The notes: a model not told the origin generated them from the sequence alone. A stretch of DNA of 64,000 nucleotides from Fodinicurvata halophila (GCF_042651425.1 NZ_JBHSCW010000010.1:124001-188000); one strand, 5' to 3'. Shown: positions 25,725 through 35,225, counted from the stretch's first letter. Numbers and translations: made by a program.

Positions 25725-26096
25725 TCAGAAGGCGGGGGTGAAGCCGCGCTCGAGGCAGGCCTTGCGCGGCTCGTGGACGGCGAGAGCGCGCGGGGAGACC
25801 TCCCGGAAGGGAATCTGGAGCCGGAAAATCTCGAAGGTGATCATCCCGCTCGTGCAGTTGACGAGGATGTTCACCACATGCCCGCGATAGGCCATGCCCG
25901 TCCGGGTAATATCCAGCTCGGTCCAGTCGATCGGCGTGCCGCTGTAGTCATCGTAGGGTGGCGCGTAGCCGCCGCGGGTGCGGTCAAAGGCCTGTACATC
26001 GAGAAACGTACCGATGGCGAGCAAGGCGACGAGCAGCACGCCGGAAAGGGCGAAGGCGTTACGTGCCAGGTTCATGATCCTGTGCCGGACCGTCAT
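25725..26096 (-). CDS. Small membrane-anchored hypothetical protein
   Basis: 123 residues with one N-terminal transmembrane segment (ALSGVLLVALLAIGTFLDV) and a periplasmic domain with two cysteines. GGGAGGA precedes the ATG. It is the third gene after tetR and the nitroreductase, 45 nt downstream, so it is probably co-regulated. No family recognised. Confidence 0.7.
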   Translation of the reverse strand: MTVRHRIMNLARNAFALSGVLLVALLAIGTFLDVQAFDRTRGGYAPPYDDYSGTPIDWTELDITRTGMAYRGHVVNILVNCTSGMITFEIFRLQIPFREVSPRALAVHEPRKACLERGFTPAF

Positions 26097-26141
26097 GGTG
26101 TCCTCCCTGGTTTGGCCGGCTCTTGAACGCGGGCGCGCTGG

Positions 26142-27344
26142 TCAGGTCACAAGGACCGCGTCGAGCGATCGACGCGGAGAGAGACGGGCCGGCTCCGCGG
26201 CATGGCCGGCCCGGAACACGAAGGTGGGGTGCCAGGCGGCATCGCCGGTCAGGGCGGCCAGCTGTTCGGCCGTGCGCGGCGGGGCGCCCGTCTGCGCTTC
26301 GCGATCCACCCGCTCCGCCGGCTGGTTGAGTGGCTGCGCGACGAGGCCCTTTGACGTGAGCCAGAGATGCAGCCTTTGCCAGAGCCGCCCCGCCTGGAGC
26401 GCCGCGGCCGGATCGTAGAGGTCTGGCACGGCGATCATGCCGAGCAGCGGCGCCGTCGCGACGTGAACCTCGCGGGTGCCCTTGAGCCATTGCTGGTCCG
26501 CCTCCTCGCCGGAGGGCGCGGGCAGGATCTTGGCGAGGGCGTTGAGCAGGGGCGGCAGGCCCACGGCATCGAGGGTCACGCCGTCGCGATGCTCCTGCAC
26601 CGCCTGCCAGTCGAAGCGGAACCAGCGGGCACTGTCCCTCGCCATCTGGCGGTCGTCGATGATCGCCTGGGTGCTGGAGACGATCAGCTTGCCCAGCCTG
26701 TCCCGCTCCGCCTCCGCGCCGGGACCGAAGAGAAACAGCCGCAGGGGTGGATCCGCCGGGACCAGCGCCTGCAGCTCCTCCTCGAGCCCGCCGGGCAGCG
26801 CGCGGGCGGTGTCATAGGCACCGCGATGGGTGTGACGCTCGGGAATGGCCGTGAACAGATCGCTCGTTGCCGCCTGTCCCGGGGACAGCCCGAGCACCGC
26901 CACCCGTTCGAGCGTCTCCTCCCGGGGCCGGGTCAGGGGACGGATAGATGTGGCCGAGACCTCGGCCTCGAGTCCCTGGGCCCTGGCGGCCTGGACCATG
27001 TTTTCCAGGACACAGCCCAGGGACAGCATCATCTCGCGACGGTAGGGGTCGAAGCTGCCCAGGTGACGGCTGTGATCGGCATAGAGCGTGATGGTCTCGC
27101 CGTCGACCTGGAAGCGCCAGGGCTGGGTGTTGTGTGCATTGGAGGCCAGGATGCCTGCCTTGACCAGGGCCAGCGGGCCCTCGTCGGCGGGTGGCCAGGA
27201 CTGCCAGGGGGCATAGGCCGGGCCCTCGCCGACGGCGAACACGCCGTTGTGCCAGCTGCGCCAGGCAAGCCCGCCGCCGGTGAGGGTGCCCAGTCCCGTC
27301 AGGCCTGCCCCCAACAGGCGGCGGCGTGTCATCTCGAATTTCAT
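26142..27344 (-). CDS. Nitroreductase-family FMN oxidoreductase (Acg-like)
   Basis: 400 residues. A twin-arginine-like N-terminus (EMTRRRLLGAGLTGLG) suggests export. The double nitroreductase-like fold shows SNAHNTQPWRF (FMN-binding), PERHTHRGAY and EVHVATAPLLGMIA. The ATG overlaps the tetR stop (ATGA), so translation is coupled. It probably reduces a quinone or nitro compound; the substrate is unknown. Confidence 0.85.
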   Translation of the reverse strand: MKFEMTRRRLLGAGLTGLGTLTGGGLAWRSWHNGVFAVGEGPAYAPWQSWPPADEGPLALVKAGILASNAHNTQPWRFQVDGETITLYADHSRHLGSFDPYRREMMLSLGCVLENMVQAARAQGLEAEVSATSIRPLTRPREETLERVAVLGLSPGQAATSDLFTAIPERHTHRGAYDTARALPGGLEEELQALVPADPPLRLFLFGPGAEAERDRLGKLIVSSTQAIIDDRQMARDSARWFRFDWQAVQEHRDGVTLDAVGLPPLLNALAKILPAPSGEEADQQWLKGTREVHVATAPLLGMIAVPDLYDPAAALQAGRLWQRLHLWLTSKGLVAQPLNQPAERVDREAQTGAPPRTAEQLAALTGDAAWHPTFVFRAGHAAEPARLSPRRSLDAVLVT

Positions 27345-28024
27345 GGGTCTTGGTCCAGGTTGGTGGCCGGGGAGATCGAGTCTGCAGACGGATGCGGCAG
27401 CTGCACCGCGGCCAGCATGTGCTCCGCAGTCCTGCACAGCTGTGTCCAGCCGGCCTCCGACTGCAGGTCGAGGCCGTTGAAGACAGACAGGTGACGGCCG
27501 CGCGCCGCGAGATAGTTGGCGGCCGCCCCCAGCAGGGTGAGCAGCGGCGCGACCTGGGCCAGGAACTCGGACTCCGCAACACCGAAGCGCTCCGCCAGGC
27601 AACGCATCACGGCCAGGCTGCGCTGCTCGCGCACGCTCTCGAGCGCCGCCGTCAGTTCGTTGCGCGCGCTCATTTCCCAGGCGATCACCTCCAGGGTCAC
27701 GGGATGGCGGCGCAGGAAGGCGACATGACGCTCGAACACACGAGCCAGGGTCTGCGCCAGCGCGTCCGAACTGTCCGGGTCGGGCAGCGGCTCGGCCAGC
27801 AGGTCGTCGACCCGCCACCAGAAGTCGCCGGCCTCGGCATAGGCCGTCAGCAGGCCGGACAGCCCGCCGAAATAGCGATAGATCAGAACCTTGTCGACGC
27901 CGGCGCGGCGCGCGAGCGCGTTGATGCCGACGCCCGCGAAACCCTCGTCCAGAATGACGGCCTCGACAGCCTGGATCAGGCTGGTTTCGGTCGTGTCCCG
28001 GTCGCGGGGAGCGGTGTCGTTCAT
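27341..28024 (-). CDS. TetR-family repressor
   Basis: 227 residues. The N-terminal helix-turn-helix (about residues 14-60) contains GINALARRAGVDKVLIYRYF, a typical TetR recognition region. The C-terminal half is helical and should bind an inducer. It heads an operon with the nitroreductase and the small membrane protein and is expected to repress it through the inverted repeats just upstream. Confidence 0.92.
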   Translation of the reverse strand: MNDTAPRDRDTTETSLIQAVEAVILDEGFAGVGINALARRAGVDKVLIYRYFGGLSGLLTAYAEAGDFWWRVDDLLAEPLPDPDSSDALAQTLARVFERHVAFLRRHPVTLEVIAWEMSARNELTAALESVREQRSLAVMRCLAERFGVAESEFLAQVAPLLTLLGAAANYLAARGRHLSVFNGLDLQSEAGWTQLCRTAEHMLAAVQLPHPSADSISPATNLDQDP

Positions 28025-28038
28025 GCTGCAAGCCTTTA

Positions 28039-28079
28039 TGTCACTGATGAGTGACATTGTATAGTCACCGGATGGTGAC
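28039..28079 (-). promoter_or_regulatory. Two TetR-type operators
   Basis: TGTCACT-N4-AGTGACA (28039-28056) and GTCACC-N4-GGTGAC (28064-28079) share a (T)GTCAC half-site and lie 15-55 nt before the tetR start. They are likely autoregulatory operators. Confidence 0.7.
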
Positions 28080-28164
28080 ATGTCAAGGCCTGTCGCTGGA
28101 TACTTCAGGCACGGCTTCGATGCAGGCTGGGCTGGGCTCAAGCCAACGGCATAGCCGGTGCCGG

Positions 28165-28281
28165 CATTCTTCGAGGGCGTACTGAGCACGCCGCCTCAGA
28201 ATGAGGATAGGTTTAAGGTACTGATATAAAACAAAAAAATGACTCACGCTGAGGTGCTCGCGTTAGCGGGCCTCGAAGCGT
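28165..28281. repeat. Hairpin repeat array 6
   Basis: Two hairpins at 28165-28203 (arms CATTCT/AGAATG, tip GGCGT/ACGCC) and 28246-28281 (arms ACGCT/AGCGT). They are separated by AT-rich DNA rather than the usual GC-rich spacer. The rest of 28082-28378 shows nothing else. Confidence 0.8.
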
Positions 28282-28378
28282 CTCGGCGCAGGTGGTGCGT
28301 CCGGGCTCGCCTTTATACGTGGCGCCGTGCCCGCCTGCGCATGGCTTCTGCACGTGCGGACGGACCGGATCGGCGCCG

Positions 28379-28612
28379 TCAGGAGGCGTCGGTGGAGGGC
28401 CGTGCGTCCCGGGACTTCGAGCTGGAGGGGCAGAAGACGCGGCAGAGCATGCGGGTCAGCGCGTTGCCGCGGCGGCCGGTTTCTGGCTTGCCGGTTGGGC
28501 CGGCCGGGGTGGCTCCGCCTTCGGCTTCCCAGTCGCTGACGGCTTCGCTGTCCGGGGACTTGCCGGACGCGCCCTTGGACGGGCCGGCGGACGTGGTCTT
28601 GCGGGAGGTCAT
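28379..28612 (-). CDS. Small low-complexity hypothetical protein
   Basis: 77 residues, hydrophilic, rich in serine, glycine, proline and lysine, probably disordered. ATG 28612 follows AGGAGA by 6 nt. SGKSPDSEAVSDWEAEGG reads like a conserved core, but I cannot name a family. It lies in a run of three small minus-strand genes. Confidence 0.6.
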   Translation of the reverse strand: MTSRKTTSAGPSKGASGKSPDSEAVSDWEAEGGATPAGPTGKPETGRRGNALTRMLCRVFCPSSSKSRDARPSTDAS

Positions 28613-28653
28613 GTGGGGTCTCCTGGTGTGAGGGGATGTGCGGCGCCGGGGGG

Positions 28654-28800
28654 TCAGCGCGCGGTGGCTGTCTTGCGGGGCGCGCCGCCGGTCGGGCTGG
28701 GCCTGGGCGGGGCGCCGAAGGGTGAGTTGGCGGCCTGCGGCGTCTTGACCTGCTTGGGTTTTCGGGGCTCGCGCCCGCTACGTTTCTGGCCTTTCGCCAT
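28654..28800 (-). CDS. 48-residue basic protein
   Basis: MAKGQKRSGREPRKPKQ followed by a proline-rich tail. Short proteins beginning MAKGQ(K/Q)RS are common in alphaproteobacteria, function unknown. GGAAAGGA lies 8 nt before the ATG. The high lysine/arginine content suggests nucleic-acid contact. Confidence 0.65.
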   Translation of the reverse strand: MAKGQKRSGREPRKPKQVKTPQAANSPFGAPPRPSPTGGAPRKTATAR

Positions 28801-28862
28801 GGGAGTATCCTTTCCGGGTGTTTTGCGCGCTGTTCACGCGCGTGTGAGTGAAGGGGTGTGCG

Positions 28863-29141
28863 TCAGGCGGAGGGCGCGTCTTTGTGCGCCCGGTCGCGGG
28901 TCAGCGCGGCCTGCAGCTTCAGATGATCGATCGCGATCGTCTCGCGCGGCTTGCGGCCCGAGGTGACGGCCGGCAAACGGATGAAGGTGGCCACGCGGCG
29001 ATAGGCCACCCAGGTTGCGCCGGCAATCACCTCCTCATCCTCCTCGACGGCGTAATCGCCGGCGGGCTGGAGGCCGTCGAGGCCATCCAGGGCGAAGGGC
29101 GCGAAGAAGTGAACGATCCTTTGGCGTGTGCGGGTGGCCAT
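28863..29141 (-). CDS. Conserved small hypothetical protein
   Basis: 92 residues, starting ATRTRQRIVHFFAPFALDG, with PAGDYAVEEDEEVI and WVAYRRVATFIRLP. I recall this pattern as a common short rhizobial/rhodospirillal protein of unknown role. AAGGA precedes ATG 29141; a longer start is GC-rich and not conserved. It is followed by the two smaller genes on the same strand. Confidence 0.7.
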   Translation of the reverse strand: MATRTRQRIVHFFAPFALDGLDGLQPAGDYAVEEDEEVIAGATWVAYRRVATFIRLPAVTSGRKPRETIAIDHLKLQAALTRDRAHKDAPSA

Positions 29142-29291
29142 GGGCCATGTCCTTCGCCCGGGCGCAGCAAACGCTGTCCGGGCCGGTCTCGTGGAATGCG
29201 GGGAAGGGGCGGCGGCGCGGATTCTGGCACCGTGCGGCGCCGGACCCTTGGCCTGCATATCAATCGACAGAGACTGCCGCGCAAATGCGGT

Positions 29292-29855
29292 TTATTTAAG
29301 GCCCTGTTTCGCGGGGCCCGGCGGCTGGCCGTCGCCCAGGCCGAGCGCGCGCTGCATCAGCACGGTGTCGAGCCAGCGGCCGTGCTTCCAGCCCACCGAG
29401 CGGAACGTGCCCACCAGGGTGAAGCCCATGGCCTCGTGCAGGGCGATGGAGGCGCGGTTGGCGGAATCGCCGATCACGGCCACCATCTGGCGGAAGTCGC
29501 GCGCCGCGCACTCGGCGACCAGCTGGCTCAGCAGGGCGCGGCCGACCCCGCCGCCGCGGGTGTCCGCGCTGACATAGACCGAGCTTTCCACGGTGCCGGC
29601 ATAGGCCGGGCGCGGACGATAGGCGCCGGCGTAGGCAAAGCCGATCACCGCGCCGTCGCGCAGCGCCACGATGTGGGGATAGCCGGCGGCCAGCAGCGCC
29701 GCGCGCCGCGCTGCCATCTCGTCTTCGCCGGGCGGCGCCAGCTCGAAGCTGCCGGTGCCGTGCCGCACCGCCTCGCCATAGATCGCGGTGATCGCCGGGA
29801 TGTCGTCGTCCCGGCTGGCCCGGATCTCCGGCGCCGTGAGCGTGGCGGCTGTCAT
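29292..29855 (-). CDS. GNAT acetyltransferase, phosphinothricin-acetyltransferase type
   Basis: 187 residues. The acetyl-CoA binding motif is RGGGVGRALLSQL (about residues 100-112). SVYVSADTRG, ALHEAMGFTLVGTFRSVGWK and WLDTVLMQRAL are typical of the PAT/MnaT group that acetylates phosphinothricin or methionine sulfoximine-like amino acids. The start is ATG 29855. Confidence 0.9.
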   Translation of the reverse strand: MTAATLTAPEIRASRDDDIPAITAIYGEAVRHGTGSFELAPPGEDEMAARRAALLAAGYPHIVALRDGAVIGFAYAGAYRPRPAYAGTVESSVYVSADTRGGGVGRALLSQLVAECAARDFRQMVAVIGDSANRASIALHEAMGFTLVGTFRSVGWKHGRWLDTVLMQRALGLGDGQPPGPAKQGLK

Positions 29856-29984
29856 GCTGGTGCGTCCCTGCTGTGCCCGATGGGGAAAGGATACGAAGCG
29901 CCGGCGGAGGTGCAAGGGGGTTGGCGGGTGCTTTCAGAAAACAAGTTGGGCTGGAAAGGCATGCAGATGGCGTCCGTCTGCCCC

Positions 29985-31115
29985 CTACTCCAACCGTTCC
30001 AGCAGGCCGGCGATCACGCGGCAGCGGGGCTCCAGGGAGCTGACCAGCAGGTGCTCCTCGTGGGTGTGGGGGCCGCCGCCGCAGACACCCAGGCCGTCCA
30101 GGGTGGGGATTTCCAGGGCGCCGGTGAAGTTGCCGTCGCTGCCGCCGCCGAACTGGCCGTGCTCCAGGGTCAGGCCCTGTTCGGCGGCGATCGCGCGCGC
30201 CGTTTCATAGAGGTTCAGAGTGCCCGCGTGCGGCTTGAACAGCGGGCGCACCGGGCCTTCCTCGACCTCGATGTGTCGGTCCTCGCCCTGTTCGGCCAGG
30301 CCCAGGACGCGGGCGCGCACCTCCTCCATGTCGGCCTCGGTGGGGGCGACGCAGAGCAGCTGGGCGCTGCACTCGATGGGCATGACGTTGGCGAAGGTGC
30401 CGCCCTGGATGACGCCCACGGAATAGGTCACGCCGCGCGCGAAGTCGGACCAGGAATCCACCTGCTGGATCACCCGGGCCATCTGGCTGATGGCGCTGCG
30501 CCCGGCGCGGTTGTCGGCGCCGGCATGGGCCGGGCGGCCGTGACAGCGCAACAGGAAGCGCAGGAAGGCATGGCGGCCGGTCACCAGCTTGCCCTCGCGC
30601 GACGGCTCGGGCACCAGGACGTGGCGGTGCCGCCGCGCCTCGGCCTCGATCAGCGGGCGTGAACTGGGCGTGCCGACCTCCTCGTCGGGGATGACCATGA
30701 CGGTGACGGGCAGCTTCGGGCGCCCGCCGTCGCGCAGCACCTGGCGCAGGGCGTGGACGGCCAGGTAGAGGCCGCCCTTCATGTCGAAGATGCCGGGGCC
30801 ATAGACCCGGTCGCCCGCGCGCCGGATGGGCAGGGGACCGTCCAGCGTGCCCTCGGGGTGCACCGTGTCCACATGCCCCAGGATCAGGATGCCCGGCCCC
30901 TCCATCTGCCCCGGGAAGCGCGCCAGCAGCACGTCGCCGTAGCCCTGGCCCTGATCGACGCGCTCGATGGCGCCGCCCAGGGCGCTGAGCTCGCCCTCCA
31001 CGGTGTCGACCATGCGGTTGACGGCTTCGCGGTTGTAGCTGGGGCTTTCGATGGCGACCCAGTCCAGGAGGCCGGAGAGGATGGAGTCGGGGTTGAAGGC
31101 GTTGGATCGGGTCAT
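29985..31115 (-). CDS. M20-family zinc peptidase/deacylase
   Basis: 376 residues, carboxypeptidase-G2/ArgE type. Metal-site motifs are GHVDTVHPEG and MVIPDEEVGTPSSR; the dimerisation domain has GRPAHAG, and THEEHL near the end supplies the last ligand. It hydrolyses an acyl-amino-acid or dipeptide-like bond in the cytoplasm; the substrate is unknown. The ribosome site is weak. Confidence 0.9.
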   Translation of the reverse strand: MTRSNAFNPDSILSGLLDWVAIESPSYNREAVNRMVDTVEGELSALGGAIERVDQGQGYGDVLLARFPGQMEGPGILILGHVDTVHPEGTLDGPLPIRRAGDRVYGPGIFDMKGGLYLAVHALRQVLRDGGRPKLPVTVMVIPDEEVGTPSSRPLIEAEARRHRHVLVPEPSREGKLVTGRHAFLRFLLRCHGRPAHAGADNRAGRSAISQMARVIQQVDSWSDFARGVTYSVGVIQGGTFANVMPIECSAQLLCVAPTEADMEEVRARVLGLAEQGEDRHIEVEEGPVRPLFKPHAGTLNLYETARAIAAEQGLTLEHGQFGGGSDGNFTGALEIPTLDGLGVCGGGPHTHEEHLLVSSLEPRCRVIAGLLERLE

Positions 31116-31352
31116 GGGGGCCGCCGGTGGTTCGGTTGGAAGGCAGGTGGGACGCTTGACCGGAGAGCGGCCTGGCGCAGTTCGTTCTTGGCGTTGCGCG
31201 CTTGGGGGCGATGTTAACGCTGCGTCCCGGGCAGGGACAGCAGCAATTGCAAGCGCGTGCCGGTTTCCGCCATCGCTTTTTATACGCGCAGTGCGGCTGC
31301 CGAGCAGGGGTGTCTGGATGAAGGGGCCGTCATGGCGTGAAGTCTCTTGTTC

Positions 31353-31381
31353 TTGATATGCGCTTATAGTGACGCTATATT
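31353..31381 (+). promoter_or_regulatory. Promoter and operator of the Xre-RES pair
   Basis: TTGATA (31353-31358), a 17-nt spacer and TATATT (31376-31381). The inverted repeat TATAG-N5-CTATA (31365-31379) covers the spacer and -10 box, a likely site for the Xre antitoxin. The rest of 31116-31421 is empty. Confidence 0.65.
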
Positions 31382-31421
31382 ACGTCAGTAAAAGCGGCAT
31401 TCTATGTGACGGGAGAAGGTC

Positions 31422-31772
31422 ATGAACCTGGCACAATACTCCGACGAGGGGTACTTCGCGCCGCGCAAGATCGCGGACGCCCTGCGCACCACCAGTGACG
31501 AGATTGCCCGCACGGTCGGCCTGGGCAAGGACGCGGTCCAGCGCCGCGATCGCATCCGCTCGAACAAGACACAGCGGCGGCTGCGTGAGATGGTCGAGGT
31601 GATCAACAAGGTCGAGCCGCGCTTCGGGTCCCTGCTGATCGCCTATGCCTGGTATCGTTCGGAGCCGCTGGCCGGTTTCTCGGGCCAGACCGCCATGCAG
31701 CTTGTGCGCGAGGGCCGCGCGAACGAAGTGCTCGACTATATCGACGCCGTCGATGCCGGTGTGCACGCCTGA
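31422..31772 (+). CDS. Xre/ParS-MbcA-type antitoxin (DUF2384)
   Basis: 116 residues. An N-terminal helical DNA-binding region (PRKIADALRTTSDEIARTVG) is followed by the DUF2384 region LIAYAWYRSEPLAGFSGQTA, ending LVREGRANEVLDYI. This is the antitoxin of RES-domain toxins; it binds the toxin and the operator upstream. The RES gene starts 9 nt after its stop. Confidence 0.9.
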   Translation: MNLAQYSDEGYFAPRKIADALRTTSDEIARTVGLGKDAVQRRDRIRSNKTQRRLREMVEVINKVEPRFGSLLIAYAWYRSEPLAGFSGQTAMQLVREGRANEVLDYIDAVDAGVHA

Positions 31773-31780
31773 TCAGCAGC

Positions 31781-32275
31781 ATGAACTATCGCGGCAAGCT
31801 CTATCGCGCGCTGAATCCCGTTCATGCACGCCAGCCCCTGTCCGGACGGGGCGCCGAACTTCACGGCGGCCGTTTCAATTCGAAAGGCCTGCCGGCGCTC
31901 TATGCCTCCCTGACCGTGATGACGGCGCTGCGCGAGGCCAACCAGGTGGGCAGCCTTCAGCCCACGACGCTCGTCTGTTACGAGGCAGACATCGAAAGCG
32001 TCTTTGACGGCCGCGAATCGGCCGCGCTCGAGGCCAGGGGCATGACCTTGCAGGCCCTGGCTGACCCGACCTGGCGCGACCAGATGAAAGCCAGCGGGGA
32101 CGCGAAGACCCAAATCTTTGCACGCCAACTCATTGATGAGGGCTATCACGCCCTGCTTGTCCGGAGCTTTGCCCCCGGCGCAACGGAACAGGACCTGAAC
32201 CTGGTCCTCTGGCGCTGGGGAAATGCCGCCCCGGCGCGCTTGAGCCTGATCGATGACGAGAACCGTCTGGCGTGA
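31781..32275 (+). CDS. RES-domain toxin
   Basis: 164 residues. RES toxins destroy NAD+ by phosphorolysis. The name-giving residues are visible: arginine in KLYRALNP and GGRFNSKG, glutamate in TALREANQ and serine in LLVRSFAP. The length is standard. It follows its antitoxin in one operon, so the pair should be functional. Confidence 0.92.
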   Translation: MNYRGKLYRALNPVHARQPLSGRGAELHGGRFNSKGLPALYASLTVMTALREANQVGSLQPTTLVCYEADIESVFDGRESAALEARGMTLQALADPTWRDQMKASGDAKTQIFARQLIDEGYHALLVRSFAPGATEQDLNLVLWRWGNAAPARLSLIDDENRLA

Positions 32276-32464
32276 TGGTCCGCTACAACGTCGGCTGCCG
32301 GGATGAGGAGGTCTGCACCTGAAGAAGGTGGATGAGGATTATTTTGGGTAAATGCTCTAGCTGGACAGTCCAGGAATCAACCTGGCAGAGCGTCAGAGGC
32401 TGCTCTTCTCATTCGCTGTCGGGTTTGGTTAAGTGAGCCGGAGATATGACAGCCGGGGGCGAGC

Positions 32465-32773
32465 ATGACCGTTTGGCACTTTGTGGATGATGATGCGGGT
32501 TACCTGGATTGGCTCAAACAACACCCCTTTGGCTTTGTGGTGAACCTGCGCCGTAGCTTCGATCCAGATTATGTCGTTCTTCATTGTGCCAGTTGCGTCT
32601 CGATCCAACGATACCCGAAAATGAAGAGCGAACCCGGAGGCTTTACCGAACGCGGCTATACAAAGCTCTGCGGCGAGTCTCTAGGCTCTCTTGAGCAGGA
32701 ATTGGAACGGTTCACAACACGGCCCGAGCCGTTCTCCAAACGTTGTTCCCTCTGCATGCCTAAATCGGAGTAG
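32465..32773 (+). CDS. Small cysteine-motif protein
   Basis: 102 residues. HCASC (about residues 40-44) and CSLC near the C-terminus form a likely zinc site; YTKLCGESLGSLEQEL lies between. I recall this as a conserved domain, often found as the tail of larger proteins, without known function. GGGGGCGAGC precedes the ATG. It lies between a toxin-antitoxin pair and a nuclease gene. Confidence 0.65.
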   Translation: MTVWHFVDDDAGYLDWLKQHPFGFVVNLRRSFDPDYVVLHCASCVSIQRYPKMKSEPGGFTERGYTKLCGESLGSLEQELERFTTRPEPFSKRCSLCMPKSE

Positions 32774-33007
32774 GGCTCTCGCTCCCAGCTCGTTAGATGA
32801 TTCTTCCGACAGTGGGAAATAGGGACCGACATTAACCATCCCGTCATTGCCCGAAGATCTATGAAGGCCATGCACTCTACGCTGAGGCATAGCCGTCGCC
32901 CGTGAACAATCCGCCTGAAATAAGCATCAATTGCGCCGTACTCGTAAAGATGGTAGAGGCTAAGAAAGAAATACAACGATAAATTCCGGATCATCCAGGG
33001 GGCTTCC

Positions 33008-34369
33008 ATGAATACGTTGCCGGAGATGCTGAAACAGGGCGACAAGGCGCGGCTGTTTCCCGTTCTTGCCGATACCAGTCGAGAAGGCCGTATGGCCTCC
33101 ATATTCCTCGCCGCCTTGCCGATGGTTCCGTCTCTCGCCGAAGAAGTTCTGGGTACGGCCGGCTTTCGCGTCGGCAAGCGCACGCGCATGGAGACCTATA
33201 CGGAGGTCGTGCTGAAGAATGGCCCGACGACAAATGACCGACCGGATGGACTGATCATTGCGAAGAACCCGAAGTCTTCCTGGTCCGCTCTTGTGGAAGC
33301 GAAGGTGGGGAAGGCGGAGCTCCAGCCTGAACAGGTTGAACGCTACCTGGAGCTTGCCAAGGCCAATGATATCGATGCCGTGGTCACGATCTCGAACCAG
33401 TTCGTGGCGCGCGCCGATCAGTCACCGGTCCCGGTTTCCAAGAAGCTGACCAAGAAGGTTGGCCTCTATCACTGGTCCTGGACCTGGCTCAGGACCCAGT
33501 GCGAGATCCTCCATTACCAGCAATCGGTCGAGGACCAGGAGCAAAAGTTCATCGTCTCCGAGTTCCACCGCCTGCTGCAGCATCCGGGCACGGGTATCGA
33601 GCGCTTTACCCAGATGGGCCAGAACTGGAAGGAGATTGTCCAGTCCGTCACGAACAAGGAGCATCTCAAGAAAAGCAGTCCGGATGTGGAGGACGCGGTT
33701 GCGTGCTGGTTCTCCGAGACGCGCGATCTGAGCCTGCAGTTGTCCCGATACATCGGGAAACCGGTCAAGGAACGGATCGAGCGCAAGTTCCAGTCGGATG
33801 GAGCTGCGCGGCTTAAGCAGGGAATCTCCAATCTGGTTGAGACGAATTCGCTGACCAGCGGGTTTGTGGTCCCGGATGCTGCCGCCGATATCGAGGTCTG
33901 CGCAGACCTGGGGTTCAAGACCATCGAAGTCTCCATGAAACTCAAGGCACCGACGGACCGGAAATCGCCAAAGGCGCGCGTGAACTGGCTACTCAAGATG
34001 CTCAAGAAGGATGATCCGAGACTGATCATCGAAGCACACTGGCCGGGACGGAAGCCACCCACGCAGAAAGAGGTCGATGCATTACGGGAAGACTCCAGCG
34101 CGATCGAAGACGGATCATCGGAAACGTCTCCCCATTCGCTCGAGGTCAAGTTGGTCGAACACTTGGGGATGAAGCGGTTTGCGGGACGCAGAACCTTCAT
34201 CGAGGACCTAGAGCGCATTGTGCCGGAGTTCTATGACCTGGTCGGCCAGTACGTAAAACCATGGCAAGCTCCCCCGCCTAAACCCAGAAAGAGGGCTCCT
34301 TCTGAGGACCAGTTGCAGAGTGAAGAAGAAACGATTCTAGAAGATGAAGATCAGAGGTTTGGAGCATAG
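33008..34369 (+). CDS. PD-(D/E)XK-like nuclease family protein
   Basis: 453 residues. The N-terminal part has a PD-(D/E)XK core: DRPDGLII supplies the acidic residue, ALVEAKVG the E-x-K, and EQVERYLELAKAND a helix with a following glutamine/arginine. Residues 180-360 are helical with no known motif. The C-terminal tail (PPPKPRKRAPSEDQ) is charged and probably disordered. The protein may be a stand-alone defence nuclease or a DNA-repair factor. GC is a little lower than the chromosome. It is flanked by a toxin-antitoxin pair and a decayed transposase, consistent with a mobile island. Confidence 0.65.
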   Translation: MNTLPEMLKQGDKARLFPVLADTSREGRMASIFLAALPMVPSLAEEVLGTAGFRVGKRTRMETYTEVVLKNGPTTNDRPDGLIIAKNPKSSWSALVEAKVGKAELQPEQVERYLELAKANDIDAVVTISNQFVARADQSPVPVSKKLTKKVGLYHWSWTWLRTQCEILHYQQSVEDQEQKFIVSEFHRLLQHPGTGIERFTQMGQNWKEIVQSVTNKEHLKKSSPDVEDAVACWFSETRDLSLQLSRYIGKPVKERIERKFQSDGAARLKQGISNLVETNSLTSGFVVPDAAADIEVCADLGFKTIEVSMKLKAPTDRKSPKARVNWLLKMLKKDDPRLIIEAHWPGRKPPTQKEVDALREDSSAIEDGSSETSPHSLEVKLVEHLGMKRFAGRRTFIEDLERIVPEFYDLVGQYVKPWQAPPPKPRKRAPSEDQLQSEEETILEDEDQRFGA

Positions 34370-34479
34370 CCTTTGAGTGTCTGGCCCGAAAAGAGTTGAG
34401 TGATTTCAGTCTCTTATGATTTCTCCGTGTGTTGAGCAACCGATGGAGCCGCAAGATGTGAACTGAAACCGCTTGCCCG

Positions 34480-35225
34480 ATGTATGATCGCAGTGCCCTA
34501 AGGTATGGAAGTGATATCACTGATGCCGAATGGGCTCTGATCACACCGCAGTTGCCCGAAGCGCGCGCTCTTGGGCGGCCGCGCGTGACCTGCCTGCAGC
34601 GAGGTCGTCAACGGGATCTTCTACATCCTGCGTACGGGCTGCCAGTGGCGGTTCTTTCCCCGGGACTTCCCGCCGCGCTCGACGGTGCAGCGCTATTTCT
34701 ACGCCTGGCGCGACGATGGCACGTGGCAGACCATCAACCATCTCCTGGTCATGGCTGCGCGAGAAGCCGAAGCCCGCAGTGCCAGTCCGATCATTGGGAT
34801 CCTCGACAGCCAGTCGGTTAAGGCGAATGAAAGCGGCGGTGTGTCTTGGTTTCGATGCCGGCAAGAAGGTGAAGGGCCGGAAACGTCATATCCTCACCGA
34901 TACCGGCGGCCTGCTGATCTCTGGAATCGGGCACAGGACTGGCGTCGAGGATTGTGATGGTGTGCCCGACCTGCTGACGGATATACGCAGTGCCTATCCT
35001 TGGCTGTGCCTCGTGTTTGCCGATGTCGCCTAAGTTGGGGCCAAGCTCATGAGGGCGCTCAAGCGTCTGGGCGATGGACACTTTAGGTTGTGCGTTGCAG
35101 CGATGCCGCAAGTGGCTTCGAGGTGCTGCCGCTTCGCAGGGCTGTCAAGCGAACGCTGGCTTAGCTCAACCGCAACCGCCGCCTCGCCAAGGGTGAGCCA
35201 TCGACAGTGCCCAAGCATAGCTTCA
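34480..35225 (+). pseudogene. Decayed IS5-family transposase
   Basis: The recognisable protein runs through at least three frames. YDRSALRYGSDITDAEWALI starts at 34480. EVVNGIFYILRTGCQWRFF to ILDSQSVKANESGG continues in a second frame. GFDAGKKVKGRKRHIL to VFADVA continues in a third and ends at a stop, after which RALKRLGDG is the last remnant. Frameshifts lie near 34600 and 34845, and the catalytic C-terminus is degraded. It is a dead IS copy. Terminal repeats were not identified. The flanks 34370-34479 and 35226-35320 hold nothing else. Confidence 0.85.

Noticed and set aside
32656..33189. A 177-codon minus-strand frame between the Cys-motif gene and the nuclease gene
   Set aside because: It overlaps both better-supported genes, has no ribosome site and no recognisable motif.
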